From Diphasiastrum complanatum (taxonomy: Eukaryota > Streptophyta > Lycopodiopsida > Lycopodiales > Lycopodiaceae), in assembly GCA_029204225.1 (NCBI GenBank), contig MU832251.1, forward strand, positions 1-64,000: a DNA stretch of 64,000 nucleotides, read 5' to 3'. This document shows positions 43,406-55,974 of this stretch, piece by piece. Numbering within the stretch: the first letter of the stretch is position 1; the number at the start of each line of letters is the position of its first letter. The notes beneath the pieces are model-generated. The model was not told the DNA's origin, searched no databases, and was given only the letters and a program-made list of their open reading frames with translations. The translations under genes were made by a program, and so were the position numbers.

Positions 43406-44058
43406 TGTGAAAAATTGTCAACTAGTAGTATTTTCCTAACTTGAGATTTTGTAGGCCTATGGCCAAATAAAAGTTAGAGATAGGTTCATACATGTATGTA
43501 GAGGCCCAAAGTATGTGTACACTACTTTTGAGGTCACATTAATTAGAGGAGGTCGAGTGTGGAGCTCTTCTATTGGCTCATAATTTGGTGCATTCCTATT
43601 TGACCAAATTTCTAGGTATATGGGTGAATCCTATTGGACCCCAATTTTAGCCTATCATAAGACAAGTGGCCAAGAGGCACTATGGCTGCTATAAATAGCC
43701 ATCTCCACGAGTATGTACACATCTCATTTTCATTCTATTGAATGAATGTTATGCTCTTTGAAGATCCATCTTCTTCTCTCTCACTTTTTTGTTCATATCT
43801 TGCATTCTAGCCACTAGAATTGTGATTTCTTTGTTGCTATGGCTTCACACGTGTGAAATGCAGGTTGTAGGCTCTGAAGTACGGACAGGGACAGCAAGTT
43901 TCTGTTTGTGGAAGCTTATGATCAGATTTTGATGTTTAGTTGATGTTTAGTATGCTTAACATCACAATTTCTATCATTTTTTCAATCTAGATGTGCATAA
44001 CTTCCATGGCCAAGATCTTTATGAAACTTTAGCATCTTTTGGATCTGAGTTTTTCACA
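43406..44058 (+). repeat. Copia B 5' LTR
   Basis: Starts TGTGAAAAATTG, ends TTTTCACA. Contains a TATAAATA promoter-like box near 43,690-43,697 and a CACACGTGTG palindrome near 43,847-43,856, a motif also present in the Copia A LTR. Confidence 0.95.
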
Positions 44059-44070
44059 TGGTATCAGAGC
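44059..44070 (+). promoter_or_regulatory. Copia B primer-binding site (initiator Met tRNA)
   Basis: TGGTATCAGAGC directly after the LTR, perfect match to the plant Copia consensus. Confidence 0.93.
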
Positions 44071-44667
44071 ATTAGGCGGCCAAATGTGCAGGTTTTGCCA
44101 GATTTAGAAGAGATTTGTGGGCGAGTTTGCTTTTGTAGCATTCCAATCAAGTTTCTAGCTAAAAATCTTGTTGATTTATGTGTAGAAATTGGATCTTTGT
44201 GATCAAAACATCATTTGTATGCATTTCAATTGAAGTAGGGCGAATTCCCTCTGTACTTATCAGAATAAGGAGACAAAAATTGTTTTGGAAAGAGGGAGAT
44301 GCAAGATCCAACAAGATCCTATTAGTTTTCCATTCTAGCATATAGTTTTTTGATTCAATTTCTTGCTTCTTCATGTCAAAAACTTCAAAATTGATGTAAC
44401 CCTCTGATTTTCAGTTTGCTGAATGATTCAAGAGTGTATTTCAATCTTAGGAGTGAGGGAAAAGCAAGTATATTGAGGTTTGGTCTTGGTTTGATCAAGA
44501 AATCATAAAACTAGTGGCTAAAATTAAGGAAAAAGTGAGGAAAAGAGAGAAAAAGTAAGGTTTTAGGTTCCAAATCTTTGTGATTTCTTCTTGTGTTTCA
44601 TTTGTTGATTCAAGAGAGTGCTTAGTGCATTGGAACAGGTCAAAGATCAGAGATCAATCATTGCAAC
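44071..44667 (+). other. Copia B untranslated leader
   Basis: About 600 bases with no coding signal, from the primer site to the Gag ATG. Confidence 0.8.
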
Positions 44668-46023
44668 ATGGCTACAAATGGAGGCTACATGTTGGAAAGC
44701 AATGATAGGCTTACCTCCCTCAACTATTCTACTTGGAAAGTAAGGATGGAGTCTTTGCTTGAGATGAATGAGTTGATGGATATTGTTGTAGGTGTGGAGG
44801 AGAGACCTTTGGCACCTCAAGAACAATTGAGGTATGACAAGAGGGCAAAGAAAGCCCTTCACATGATCAAGATGAATGTGACAAATGAGCTTATCAAAGA
44901 GGTTGGTAAGTGCACATCATCTAGTGAAGCTTGGGAAGCCTTGAAGAAGGTTTATGAATCCAAGTCTACTTCTAGAGTGTTGACTTTAAGAAGGCAAATC
45001 TTTTCTTGTATGCAAAAGAAGAGTGAGAGTGGACATGCTTTTGTTTTGAGAGTTAAAGCATTGAATGATGAGTTAGCATGCATTAATGATGGCATAAATA
45101 ATGAGGAGCTTGTTCAAGTGATTCTCAATGGCTTGTTGGATGATCATGCTAATCTTGTTCAAAGTTATGCTATCCAAAAATGTTTACCAAGTGTTGGAGA
45201 CTTGCAAGAGGTCTTGTTGGCTGAAGAATTCAGGTTGCAAGCAAGAGTGGGAGCATCTTCTACATCTCAAGGAGGAGAAGAGGAGGCAATGTTCTCTAAA
45301 GGCAAGTTCAAGGGCAAAGGTAAAAGCAATTGGTCTAAAGGGCAAGACCAAGGTGAGCACTCTACTTTTGGCAAAAAGAAGGATAGATCTAAGCTAAAAT
45401 GTTTCTATTGTGGAGTCAAAGGGCATTTTGCTAGTGATTGTTTCAAGAAAAAGAGGGATCAAGGGGAAAAGCAAACCAATCTAACTATTGATGAGGGTGG
45501 GGATGAGCTTCTTTCAAATGATGCTTTTGTTATGTCATCTTGCTTGTTGGCTAATCATGGAGACATTGATCCTTGGTGGATTGATAGTGGAGCCACTTCT
45601 CATATGACATATCATAAAGAGTATTTTTCATCTTTAATGGCATTTGATGGTGATAGGAAGGTAATCTATACCGCAAATGATGGTGAGTGTGCAATCAAGG
45701 GGATTGGCACAATTCCTATTTCACTTTCTACAAATAGGAATATAGAATTGAAAGATGTTTTGCTCATTCCATCCATTACCAAGAACTTACTTAGTGTAAG
45801 CCAAATGCTTGACAAAGGATTCAAAGTTGAGTTTGATGGTGATGCTTGCTTGATCAAAAAGGGGTGTAGTATCATTGCAAAAGGGAAAAGCAAGGGAAAT
45901 TGTTCAAGCTTGATGCATGTGTTGTTGCTAACCAAGTTGGATGCATGGCAAATGAACAAATGTCAATTCAAGAGGTATGGCATAAAAGGATGGGACATCT
46001 CAACTACAAGGCCTTGGAGGTAA
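44668..46023 (+). CDS. Copia B Gag and protease (frame 1 of gag-pol)
   Basis: Gag forms the particle; protease processes it. ATG at 44,668 opens MATNGGYMLESNDRLTSLNY. Gag core: WKVRMESLLEMNELMDIVVG, SEAWEALKKVYESKSTSRVL, ELVQVILNGLLDDHANLVQS. Zinc knuckle CFYCGVKGHFASDC (canonical CX2CX4HX4C, residues about 245-258). Protease site WWIDSGATSHMTYHK (about residues 303-317) followed by the LKDVLLIPSITKNLLSVSQM block. The last 40 residues, from about 45,897, are out of frame because of an apparent missing base in GGGAAATTG, where Copia E has the equivalent of GGTAAGTTG. Intact elements of this type have a single ORF of about 1,310 residues. Confidence 0.9.
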   Translation: MATNGGYMLESNDRLTSLNYSTWKVRMESLLEMNELMDIVVGVEERPLAPQEQLRYDKRAKKALHMIKMNVTNELIKEVGKCTSSSEAWEALKKVYESKSTSRVLTLRRQIFSCMQKKSESGHAFVLRVKALNDELACINDGINNEELVQVILNGLLDDHANLVQSYAIQKCLPSVGDLQEVLLAEEFRLQARVGASSTSQGGEEEAMFSKGKFKGKGKSNWSKGQDQGEHSTFGKKKDRSKLKCFYCGVKGHFASDCFKKKRDQGEKQTNLTIDEGGDELLSNDAFVMSSCLLANHGDIDPWWIDSGATSHMTYHKEYFSSLMAFDGDRKVIYTANDGECAIKGIGTIPISLSTNRNIELKDVLLIPSITKNLLSVSQMLDKGFKVEFDGDACLIKKGCSIIAKGKSKGNCSSLMHVLLLTKLDAWQMNKCQFKRYGIKGWDISTTRPWR

Positions 46024-48617
46024 TAGCCAAAAAGGAGGTAGTAAGGGGACTTCCCAAGTCTCTTACTTGCTTGAATCATGTTTGTGAAGAATGTGCTTTG
46101 TCTAAATCACATAGATTGCCATATACTAGATCTATATCTAGATCTAAGATGCCTTTTTCTCTCTTGCATTCGGATATTCATGGTGTTACTACAATTAGCA
46201 ATGGAGGTGCTAAGATGTATGTAACTTTCATTGATGATTTTAGTAGATTTTGTTGGGTTTATCTACTAAAGAGCAAGGATGAGGTGTTTGATGTGTTTGT
46301 CAAGTTCAAAGTTGCTATTGAGACTCAATTTACAACCAAAATCAAATGCTTGAGGAGCGACAATGGTGGTGAATACATTTCTAACAAATTCAAAGCCTTT
46401 TGCGATGAGCATGGGATCAAGAGGGAGTACACATGTCCAAGAACACCACAACAAAATGGAGTGGCCGAGAGGAAGAATAGAACCTTGTGTGAGAGTGCAA
46501 AGGCAATGAGATTGAATGCTAATCTTCCTAAACCTTTTTGGAGTGATGCTTTGTTGTGTGCAAATTTCCTTTGCAATAGATGGCCAAGTGTTGTATTGGA
46601 AGGAAAAACCCCTTTTGAAGCTTTGTTTGGTACGAAGCCTAATGTCAAGTTTCTAAGAACTTTTGGATGCATTTGCTACTTCAACATTACTCTTGATGAT
46701 AGAACTAAGGAGGATCCATCTTCAAGAAAGGGCATTTTTGTTGGTTATAGTGAAGTAAGCAAAGCATATAGGATTTATGTTCCTTCAATCAAGAAAGTGT
46801 TCACAAGTAGGGATGTCATTTTTGATGAAAGTAACATTCCAAAAGTTGTTTCAAGTGATGATGGTGTTGTTGCAACTAATGTGCTTGATGACAATGGAGT
46901 TGATGACACATTGGATGTGGATGTTGAAGAAGCCTCTTCAAGTCAAATTCCAAGGAGAACTCCAAGGCATAAAGTGAAACCCTCCAGGCTCACTTATGAT
47001 GGCAAAGGTAAGCAAGTGGTGGATGGATCCAACTATGCTTTCCTAACTTCTTTTGATGTACCTTCATGTGTAGATGAAGCAAGGCAAAAAGAGGAATGGA
47101 TCCAAGCAATGGATCTTGAGTTTGAAGCACTTATGAAGAACAACACATGGAGATTGGTGGAGCTTCCAAAGGGCAAAAGTGCAATTGGATGCAAATGGAT
47201 CTTCAAGGTAAAGACAAATCAAGATGGATCTATCAACAAGTTCAAGGCAAGGTTGGTGGCTAAAGGTTATGCTCAAGAGCATGGCATTGACTATGAGGAA
47301 ACCTTTGCACCCGTGGCAAAGATGGTGAGCATAAGAGTAATCATTTCCCTTGCAACTCTTTATGGATGGGATCTTTGGCAATTAGACATTTCTAATGCTT
47401 TCTTGAATGGTGATCTTGAAGAGGAAGTCTACATGGAGCAACCCGAGAGCTATGTTTCTCATAGCAAGCCTAATCATGTGTGTTTTCTACAAAAAAGTTT
47501 GTATGGTCTTAAGCAAGCACCAAGGAGTTGGTATGCTAGGCTTAACTCTTTTCTACTTTCTCAAAACTTCACTATGAGTGAGTATGATCATTCACTTTAC
47601 TTTAGAATTAGTGCTAATGATGTTACAATCCTTCTAATTTATGTGGATGACATTATTTTAAGTGGAGGGAACAAGGAAGATATAGAAGATATCAAGAAAG
47701 CACTAAAAAAGGAATTTGAAGTGCATGATCTTGGTCTTTTGAGCTATATCTTAGGAATAGAAGTAATTAGAACTTCTCAAATCACTTTTATTTCACAAGA
47801 GAAGTATGCTATTTCTATTCTCAATAGATTTCATATGGTAGATGCAAATCCTATTGATACACCTATGGAATCACATGTAAAGCTAACTATAAGAGGTAAT
47901 GAAAGATCCTTCGAGGACATTACTCTCTATAGGAAGCTAATAGGTTCTCTTATATATCTAACCATCACAAGACCTGATTTATCTTATTGTGTTGGTAGAT
48001 TAAGCCAATTCATGCAAGATCCTAGCATAGAACATTGGAAACTAGGAAAGAGGATCTTGAGATACATCTCGGGAACAAAAGATTTTGGCATTGTTTATAG
48101 AGGCTCATCACCTAACTTATTTGGTTTTTCAGATTCAGATTTTGCAGGAGACCTTATGGATAGAAAATCCATAAATGCACATGCTATTTTCATAGGTGAT
48201 GGAGCTATCTCATGGATGTCGAAGAAACAAGCAACTATATCACTTTCTTCTAGTGAGGCCGAGTACAAAGCTTTGACATCATGCACAAAGGAGATGGTGT
48301 GGATCAAGAGGATGATTATGGAGCTTCATTTGCTGGATTTTTCAGAGAGTCCAATCATCTTTTGTGACAACCTTTCAGCCCAAAGTCTAGCAAGCAATCC
48401 GGTTTTCCATGCAAGGAGCAAACATATCGAGGTGGCTTACCATTTTGTGAGAGAACAAGTGTTGGCAAAAGAGATCAAGCTTGAACATGTCCCATCAAAG
48501 GAATGTGTGGCTGATATCTTTACCAAAGCATTGGGAAAGGACTTATTTTTCAAGCATAGAACAAGTCTTGGTGTACTTTCTAAATCTATGCTAAAACTAG
48601 TTGAAGAGGGAGTGTGA
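45900..48617 (+). CDS. Copia B integrase, RT and RNase H (frame 2 of gag-pol)
   Basis: 905 codons. Integrase: EVWHKRMGHLNYKALEVIA with CEECALSKSHRL (HHCC, residues about 25-75), TFIDDFSRFCWVYLLKS (Asp), LRSDNGGEYISNKFKAFC (Asp), NGVAERKNRTLCESAKAM (Glu), FLRTFGCICYFNI. RT: WIFKVKTNQDGSINKFKARL, YEETFAPVAKMVSIRVIISL, LDISNAFLNGDLEEEVYMEQ, LLIYVDDIILSG. RNase H: FSDSDFAGDLMDRKSINAH, LSSSEAEYKALTSCTKEMVW, HARSKHIEVAYHFVREQVL. All catalytic residues present. The TGA stop (48,615-48,617) lies inside the first five bases of the 3' LTR. The ATG at 45,900 is only the first Met after the lesion, not a real start. Confidence 0.93.
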   Translation: MFKLDACVVANQVGCMANEQMSIQEVWHKRMGHLNYKALEVIAKKEVVRGLPKSLTCLNHVCEECALSKSHRLPYTRSISRSKMPFSLLHSDIHGVTTISNGGAKMYVTFIDDFSRFCWVYLLKSKDEVFDVFVKFKVAIETQFTTKIKCLRSDNGGEYISNKFKAFCDEHGIKREYTCPRTPQQNGVAERKNRTLCESAKAMRLNANLPKPFWSDALLCANFLCNRWPSVVLEGKTPFEALFGTKPNVKFLRTFGCICYFNITLDDRTKEDPSSRKGIFVGYSEVSKAYRIYVPSIKKVFTSRDVIFDESNIPKVVSSDDGVVATNVLDDNGVDDTLDVDVEEASSSQIPRRTPRHKVKPSRLTYDGKGKQVVDGSNYAFLTSFDVPSCVDEARQKEEWIQAMDLEFEALMKNNTWRLVELPKGKSAIGCKWIFKVKTNQDGSINKFKARLVAKGYAQEHGIDYEETFAPVAKMVSIRVIISLATLYGWDLWQLDISNAFLNGDLEEEVYMEQPESYVSHSKPNHVCFLQKSLYGLKQAPRSWYARLNSFLLSQNFTMSEYDHSLYFRISANDVTILLIYVDDIILSGGNKEDIEDIKKALKKEFEVHDLGLLSYILGIEVIRTSQITFISQEKYAISILNRFHMVDANPIDTPMESHVKLTIRGNERSFEDITLYRKLIGSLIYLTITRPDLSYCVGRLSQFMQDPSIEHWKLGKRILRYISGTKDFGIVYRGSSPNLFGFSDSDFAGDLMDRKSINAHAIFIGDGAISWMSKKQATISLSSSEAEYKALTSCTKEMVWIKRMIMELHLLDFSESPIIFCDNLSAQSLASNPVFHARSKHIEVAYHFVREQVLAKEIKLEHVPSKECVADIFTKALGKDLFFKHRTSLGVLSKSMLKLVEEGV

Positions 48618-49265
48618 AAAATTGTCAACTAGTAGTATTTTCCTAACTTGAGATTTTGTAGGCCTATGGCCAAATAAAAGTTAGAGATAGGTTCATACAT
48701 GTATGTAGAGGCCCAAAGTATGTGTACACTACTTTTGAGGTCACATTAATTAGAGGAGGTCGAGTGTGGAGCTCTTCTATTGGCTCATAATTTGGTGCAT
48801 TCCTATTTGACCAAATTTCTAGGTATATGGGTGAATCCTATTGGACCCCAATTTTAGCCTATCATAAGACAAGTGGCCAAGAGGCACTATGGCTGCTATA
48901 AATAGCCATCTCCACGAGTATGTACACATCTCATTTTCATTCTATTGAATGAATGTTATGCTCTTTGAAGATCCATCTTCTTCTCTCTCACTTTTTTGTT
49001 CATATCTTGCATTCTAGCCACTAGAATTGTGATTTCTTTGTTGCTATGGCTTCACACGTGTGAAATGCAGGTTGTAGGCTCTGAAGTACGGACAGGGACA
49101 GCAAGTTTCTGTTTGTGGAAGCTTATGATCAGATTTTGATGTTTAGTTGATGTTTAGTATGCTTAACATCACAATTTCTATCATTTTTTCAATCTAGATG
49201 TGCATAACTTCCATGGCCAAGATCTTTATGAAACTTTAGCATCTTTTGGATCTGAGTTTTTCACA
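48613..49265 (+). repeat. Copia B 3' LTR
   Basis: Identical by eye to 43,406-44,058; followed by target duplication TCTCT (49,266-49,270). Confidence 0.95.
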
Positions 49266-50204
49266 TCTCTCTCTACACATTTTCCATACACACCTCAATG
49301 AATTTTTTCAAGCCTAACAATCACTCAAACAAATTGAGTAGGGTTGAACAATGTGACTTGGATCTCAATCTCTTTTCTAGAACTCTCAATTGAAGCCAAT
49401 CTATGTCAAATTCTACAAAAGATTTGCATAGATGCTATATATGCACTAGAAACTCTCAAAGGTTTCACTTGGAGGACAGATCCAAAGATGTTTTCTAGCA
49501 AATTGATGCTTCTAAACTTGACCCTATCACTCTTGAACAAATCTAGAGTGATGGTACAATGAATTTCAACCTCTCACCTTGCATATCACTCCTTAATCTA
49601 TGATTTTTGGCAATTTTCTCTCTCAACTTTGACATGTACTCAAAAAAATCAGAGAAACACATTTAATACACCTGAATCAAGCTTCAAATTAATTATTTGG
49701 ATGATCTAATCCAAGAAAAAATCATAGGAATAGAATCTCTATAGAAAAAGCTTGAATTTGCACTAAAAAATCTCTAAATTTGGGTGTATGAGTCAAATTA
49801 TGCATCAATTTGAATTTTCCCAACCAAAATAGGTTCTGTACAGCCCCACACGTTTGGAAGGTACACCTACAGCCTACAACAAGTTTTGGTACAAAAAAAT
49901 TGAATCTAGCTATTAATTCAAACTCTCTACCAAATTAGCTAGTTTTCACAAACTTGTTAATTTGGGAGATTTAGCATCAAACTGAAACATAAGGCTCCAA
50001 AACTGGTACTGTACGTTCTAGCACGTGTAAAAAGTACCTCTGCAGCCCACAACAAGTTCTTGTCCACATATTTTGAGTATACCTATCCTATCCAACTCGC
50101 CTCATCAAAATTAGCTAGTTTCCAAAAACTTGCTAATTTGGGCTTAGTTTTGGATCAATCCCATCAAATCTTCATAAATCCTATTGTACTTGACTCTGAT
50201 ACCA
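49266..50204 (-). other. Copia C leader part 2 and primer site
   Basis: Minus-strand leader of Copia C between its 5' LTR and the Copia B insertion. The primer site TGGTATCAGAGTCAA (minus strand, about 50,190-50,204) adjoins the LTR. No coding signal. Confidence 0.6.
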
Positions 50205-51033
50205 TGTGGAAATATGCAAAATTGGACCAAGAATGGATTCTAAAATGATCCACAAGAGTGATTGGATGTTAGATACAATTGATCTATCAATCTACACAAG
50301 ATTTAGATCAATGTAGATCAAATTTAGATGAGAAAATCTAACAAGAACAATCATAAATGAAAGGGAATTGTACTTGTTGGTTTCACACATGTGCATGTCA
50401 GAGTACGGACTCCAGCATGAAATCAAAGTACAATATGATAGGAACTCAAAACTATCAAGAAAAATCAAGACAAATGATGAAATTGACAAGAATTGTCTCC
50501 AAAACCAAGATTGGTGTTGCTTAATGATTATGGCCAAATGTGGCTCTATATATACAAAAAGTGGGAGCTCGTGGTACTGATCATCCCTCTAATCTCACAT
50601 GTGTGAGGGTGCTTTGTCATGTGATGATTCATCATGCAAAATTGACACTTGGACAAAACCTTCTATTTTGAGCACTTTTGGTCCATTTTTCTTCTATGTA
50701 GAGAACTAGAAAAAACTCTTCTAGAAGTGCACATTTGACTTCCTCAGCTTATTCCACATGTGTGAGCAGACCTCTACAGATGGGATTTGACACCTAATCT
50801 CATGATTTGGCTCATGCAATCTCTAGATTGATGCCATGTGGCATATGCCTAAAAAACATGATTTTGGCTTTTTTAGCCAATAGAACTTGATTTAAACTAT
50901 ATGTACAAGCTATATGATTGTACTACATGAAAAGTACATTTATTTCACACATGGAAACAGGCTCCACACATGTGTAATCATCCTATATACATAGATTTGG
51001 CCTTGACCATGCATAATTTTTGCATTTTGCACA
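50205..51033 (-). repeat. Copia C 5' LTR (minus strand)
   Basis: Begins (plus strand) TGTGGAAATATGC next to the primer site and ends about TTTTGCACA, 829 bases. The right border is inferred from the TG..CA ends. No second LTR of this family is in the window, so the element is truncated at its 3' side near 42,310. Confidence 0.55.
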
Positions 51034-51047
51034 AACAGTAGCGAATC

Positions 51048-52113
<1,066 letters not shown>

Positions 52114-52139
52114 CTCCCCCTTAAGCTTGCTGCTACGAA

Positions 52140-53100
52140 TCTGGACTCAAATTGAGACTTAATAATTCTACTAGAGTAGAATGTTTGTCCCTTGACAATG
52201 GTTTTGTCAAATGTCAGCCAACATACTGTCGGTGTGACAGTAACTTAGTGCAACGTCTTCATTCTGAACCTTCTCTCTGAGAAAATGAAGTTGAACCTCT
52301 ATATGTTTGGTCCTTGTGTGAGTTCCTCGGTTCAATCACAGAGATATCCAACTCTGATTGTCGCACTAGAGTATATTTTGACCAATTTGTGGGAATCTCA
52401 GATTCTGTAGTAGTCTTCTAAGCCATAAAATCTCCTTCACTGCTGATGTAGCTGCGACAGATTCTGATTCCGTAGAGGATAATGAAATGCATCTCTGCTT
52501 CCTGCTATTCCATGAAATGGGTCCTCCTGCAAGAAAACAAATGTAGCAAGAGGTGGATTTTCTGGTATCTACGTCTCCTGCCCAGTCTGAATCAGAATAG
52601 GTAATCAAAGAGAGTGCAGCTTCTGTATTTCCGTTGTAACTCAAGACATAGTGCTTTGAGGATTGAATGTACTTCACAACTCTTTGTAGAGCTTTCCAGT
52701 GTTGTAGGCCTAGATTGGACATGAATTGCGACATCGTGCTTACAGCATATGCTAGATCAGGTCGTGTGCAAATCATAGAGTACATGAGAGAACCTATGAT
52801 AGATTGATAAGGGTAATTGCGCATTTCTTGCTGATCTACCTTTGTTTTGGGGCACATGTCTTTGGATAGCTTGCAACTTGGATCCATAGGAGTGTCTATG
52901 GGCTTGCAATCCTCCATGCCATATCTTCGAAGTACATTAATTAAGTAGGATTGTTGGCTTATGGTGATCCTTCTGCTCGCGCGATCTCTGTGAATCTCCA
53001 CTCCAAGTAGGTAATGGACTGGACCTAAATCAGTCATCTCAAACTCTGATGAGAGTAAGGATTTAGTTTCTTGCAGCAACTGATTTGAATTGCTGATGAT
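52140..53100 (-). pseudogene. Copia D RT C-terminus and RNase H
   Basis: Minus strand. Open 53,079-52,366: SSEFEMTDLGPVHYLLGVEI, SQQSYLINVLRRYGMEDC, GSLMYSMICTRPDLAYAVST, YSDSDWAGDVDTRKSTSCY (RNase H Asp), ISLSSTESESVAATSAVKE (Glu). Beyond the stop, mixed frames give RTKHIEVQLHFLREKV and DSMLAD (52,150-52,330), the RNase H end. Everything upstream of the YVDD box is missing; cut at about 53,100. A different Copia lineage from A and B. Confidence 0.85.
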
Positions 53101-53379
53101 TGAATTTTGTCATATAGGTGGCTAGATTGATCAATCTACTCTATAAACCTAGAAATTTGGTCCTATAATGTAGGAACCACTACCAAACAACCTTGACAAA
53201 CTTTTTAGACATGACCTAACCTACTCTAGTGTATCTTTCCGATGTGGCTCCATGGCCTCCACACATGTGGGACCAACATATGTACATACTTACATGTTTT
53301 AACATAGCCAAATTTGCCAATATAGACAATTTTTCACAAAAACTTGTATTATTTGATCATGATCCAATCTAATACACAA
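53101..53379. other. Short interval, nothing recognised
   Basis: AT-rich; contains ACATGTGGGA and TTTTCACA stretches reminiscent of Copia LTR ends, but no partner repeat was found. Confidence 0.3.
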
Positions 53380-54611
53380 TCTATATGCAGTTGATGCTCC
53401 CACAAACACGAGAAGCTTGTACAAAGATGAATTCGACCATCTCATGAGCGATAATCCTCAACTTCATGAATTGCTAATGCTTGAGATTCCTCAACAATTC
53501 AACCCAAAAGGACGATCTCCTGAAACAGCACTAGAGAGATGCGGCAGTCCTTGAAAAACTACAATCAATTTGAAATTAGAGGTATGCAGGTATGGTGGAG
53601 AAAAAAACATGCAACAGTCACTAGGCCATGGCAATAACGATTGGAAATGGCAAAGTTGTTAGAGCCATCATGCATACACAACATATGATAAGGATGATGA
53701 TCTGAGGGATGACGAGGATGAGGTGTGGGAACAATGTCGATCTTTGGAGAAGTTGGAGCAACATCAAAAACAGGTCGAGAAGGAGGTTGAGCAATGACAA
53801 GAAGAGCCATTGTACATGCCCTTTTTCAAAAAATTCTGACTCATCTGAATACATTGAGCTATTAAAATATCATTGTAGAAAGTTACACAATACTGCAATG
53901 AAGGGGAATTTTGCATTCCTTGTGTTACACTTCTGAACACAAAATAGAGGAATACATTGAGATGAATTATGTTGATGAGAGTGAACTAGAAGTATAAATT
54001 TTCAAGAGCGCAATGAGCTGGCATGCAAATGATGACTTGAATTGCGAGGTTATGCAGAGTAAGTTCATGCACAGTAGGCAAAAGAAAATGAACCCTTATC
54101 TTGTGCATATTCTTTTCAAATTGCAAGATAGTTGGCATATAACTCCTTTGCACACAACTATGAGGAGCAACAATTATCTCAGTTTTTCTATAGTCATGGC
54201 ATTAATTCCAAAAGAAAAAAGATTAGAATATTCACACATTGATGCATCTGATGTCGTTGGGCGCACACCCTTGCATCGAGCTGCTGTTGCACAATGGAGA
54301 TTCCCCTCTCCATTGTTTCGAATACTCTTGCACAATCATCGAACAAATGTAAATGCACTCATCAGGCCATTTGAATCTTTTCAAGATTCTTGACATGAGG
54401 ATTCTTGAGCATAACCATGTGGAGCATCGTTGTATCTTGTATACATGCACTTCCATGGAATCATCCAAGTCCCTCCAGTTGGATTGGACACTTCCAAGAA
54501 CACATGGGTACACCTCTTAATGTGGCTATAATCGTAGAAGAAGAGGCTACAAAACGGCTGCTACTTAAGGTAAATCTAAATCAAATCAAAAAGATTTTGT
54601 TCATCACATAA
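53380..54611 (+). pseudogene. Ankyrin-repeat protein gene, decayed
   Basis: Plus strand, several coding-like pieces. 53,395-53,551: LYKDEFDHLMSDNPQLHELL and QQFNPKGRSPETALERCGS. 53,700-53,800: an acidic helical piece (DDEDEVWEQCRSLEKLEQHQ). 54,013-54,393: QDSWHITPLHTTM, DVVGRTPLHRAAVA and FRILLHNHRTNVNA; 54,500-54,580: GTPLNVAIIVEEEATKRLLL. TPLH plus the spacing of about 30-40 residues are ankyrin hallmarks (protein-protein interaction). Stops and frame changes separate the pieces; some could be introns, so a poorly resolved real gene is the alternative. Confidence 0.5.
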
Positions 54612-55974
54612 GTTTACATTTATGAGAGCCCTCCTGTTATATATGTAGTTTTCTTATGCATTCGTAGTACCATTTTCATAAAATAGCACCACAAAGGATC
54701 TTGCATGAATATTAGCATATTTGTAATCCTAATTTTCATGTTAAGAATTTTTCATGCATACCGAGCTTTCAAAATATCGAAGTGCATTTTTATATGTTAC
54801 TTTCATGTATGATTGTAATATTTTTTTTTTGCCTTGCCTTGCAAAGGCAATACTATGTGTTTTTGGTCAATGTAGAGCTGATTGTATAAATTTTTATGTT
54901 ATCTATGTCAGATAACCTTTGTGTATGATCAAGTATCTCGAACAGATTCAAATCTCTACAGTAAATGCGATTATGGTTTTTCCACTATGATTAGTTTATG
55001 GCATCATTGTGGATACAATACAGTCATTTGAGTGGACAGTTTAGTTTCATTGTAGAAGAAATTGATGTTTTTGAGGATCAAGGCCATAGACTAGTATGAA
55101 TGAAGCAAAATGTTTTTCCTTGACTGGTTCTACAATGTTCTTGCAATTTTAGGACTTTGGCCAAAGGAAGCCAAGATTCTTTTCTAGGGCCTCGACAATG
55201 CAAGGAGAACTACCTTGCTTATATGCTCAAGGATGTGGTCTATTCTTGGTTGTTTCTAAAATTTGCTTAACAATATTAAGGAACATAAAATAAGCAAACA
55301 TGATCATCAAGGTGAAGGTGTTTCAATGAAGCAGAGGTTGCATTGCTTTTACGTACGTGATCATCAAGGTGAAGGTGCTTTAGTGAAGCAGAGGTTGCAT
55401 TGTTTTTGAATTATTGTACGTAAATGGAAAATTGTAATAGCATATACTATCGCTAAAGTTGGTCAATTCATTTATGTTTTTTACTTCACATTTATAATGT
55501 TTTTTACTTTATATTTATAGAGCTTATGTTCTCTTTTACACTTCAAAAGATCCCTATCTCTTTGTTTTGTCTTGAGCCAATGGCTAGCTTTGAACAAAGT
55601 TCCTTTGACTGATTCATATCAACATTGCTTCCTATAAGAATAACCACTAGGCTATTTCATGAACATAGGAACTTTTGTACATTTCATGTGTTATCTTCAT
55701 TATTCTAGATTTCATATGATTTTTGAGAATGCCATTTCATGAAAGATATATATTTAGAAATTATTATTAAAAAATGATTTATAACTTTCACTTGTCTATT
55801 CTAAGATCTATACGTAAATAAATTGCATGTGCTCACCAACATATCAAATGCTTGAGTTTACATAATCATATATTCTCTCTTGTATCGTAATTTTGAATTT
55901 TAGCTACATTATATGGGGGGCTATTCTAGTTTGATAATTTCTTTGACAATATAATTTTACTGTTTCTAATAGTG
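54612..55974. other. AT-rich interval with a 57-bp tandem repeat
   Basis: No coding signal. Tandem units at 55,301-55,357 and 55,358-55,414 (TGATCATCAAGGTGAAGGTG...GAGGTTGCATTG) differ at a few sites. Confidence 0.6.

Larger units (their letters stand above)
43406..49265 (+). mobile_element. Complete young Ty1/copia element B, 5.86 kb
   Basis: LTRs of 653 bp (43,406-44,058 and 48,613-49,265) show no difference on reading them side by side. Exact target duplication TCTCT (43,401-43,405 and 49,266-49,270). Primer site TGGTATCAGAGC follows the 5' LTR and a purine tract AAGAGGGAG precedes the 3' LTR. Gag-pol is open from 44,668 to 48,617 except for one apparent 1-base deletion near 45,897. Plus strand; inserted into Copia C. 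The most recent insertion in the window. Confidence 0.95.

Noticed and set aside
45900-45905. ATG at 45,900 as a separate pol start
   Set aside because: It lies inside the GAG-pre-integrase block conserved in Copia E; the second frame arises from a 1-base lesion.
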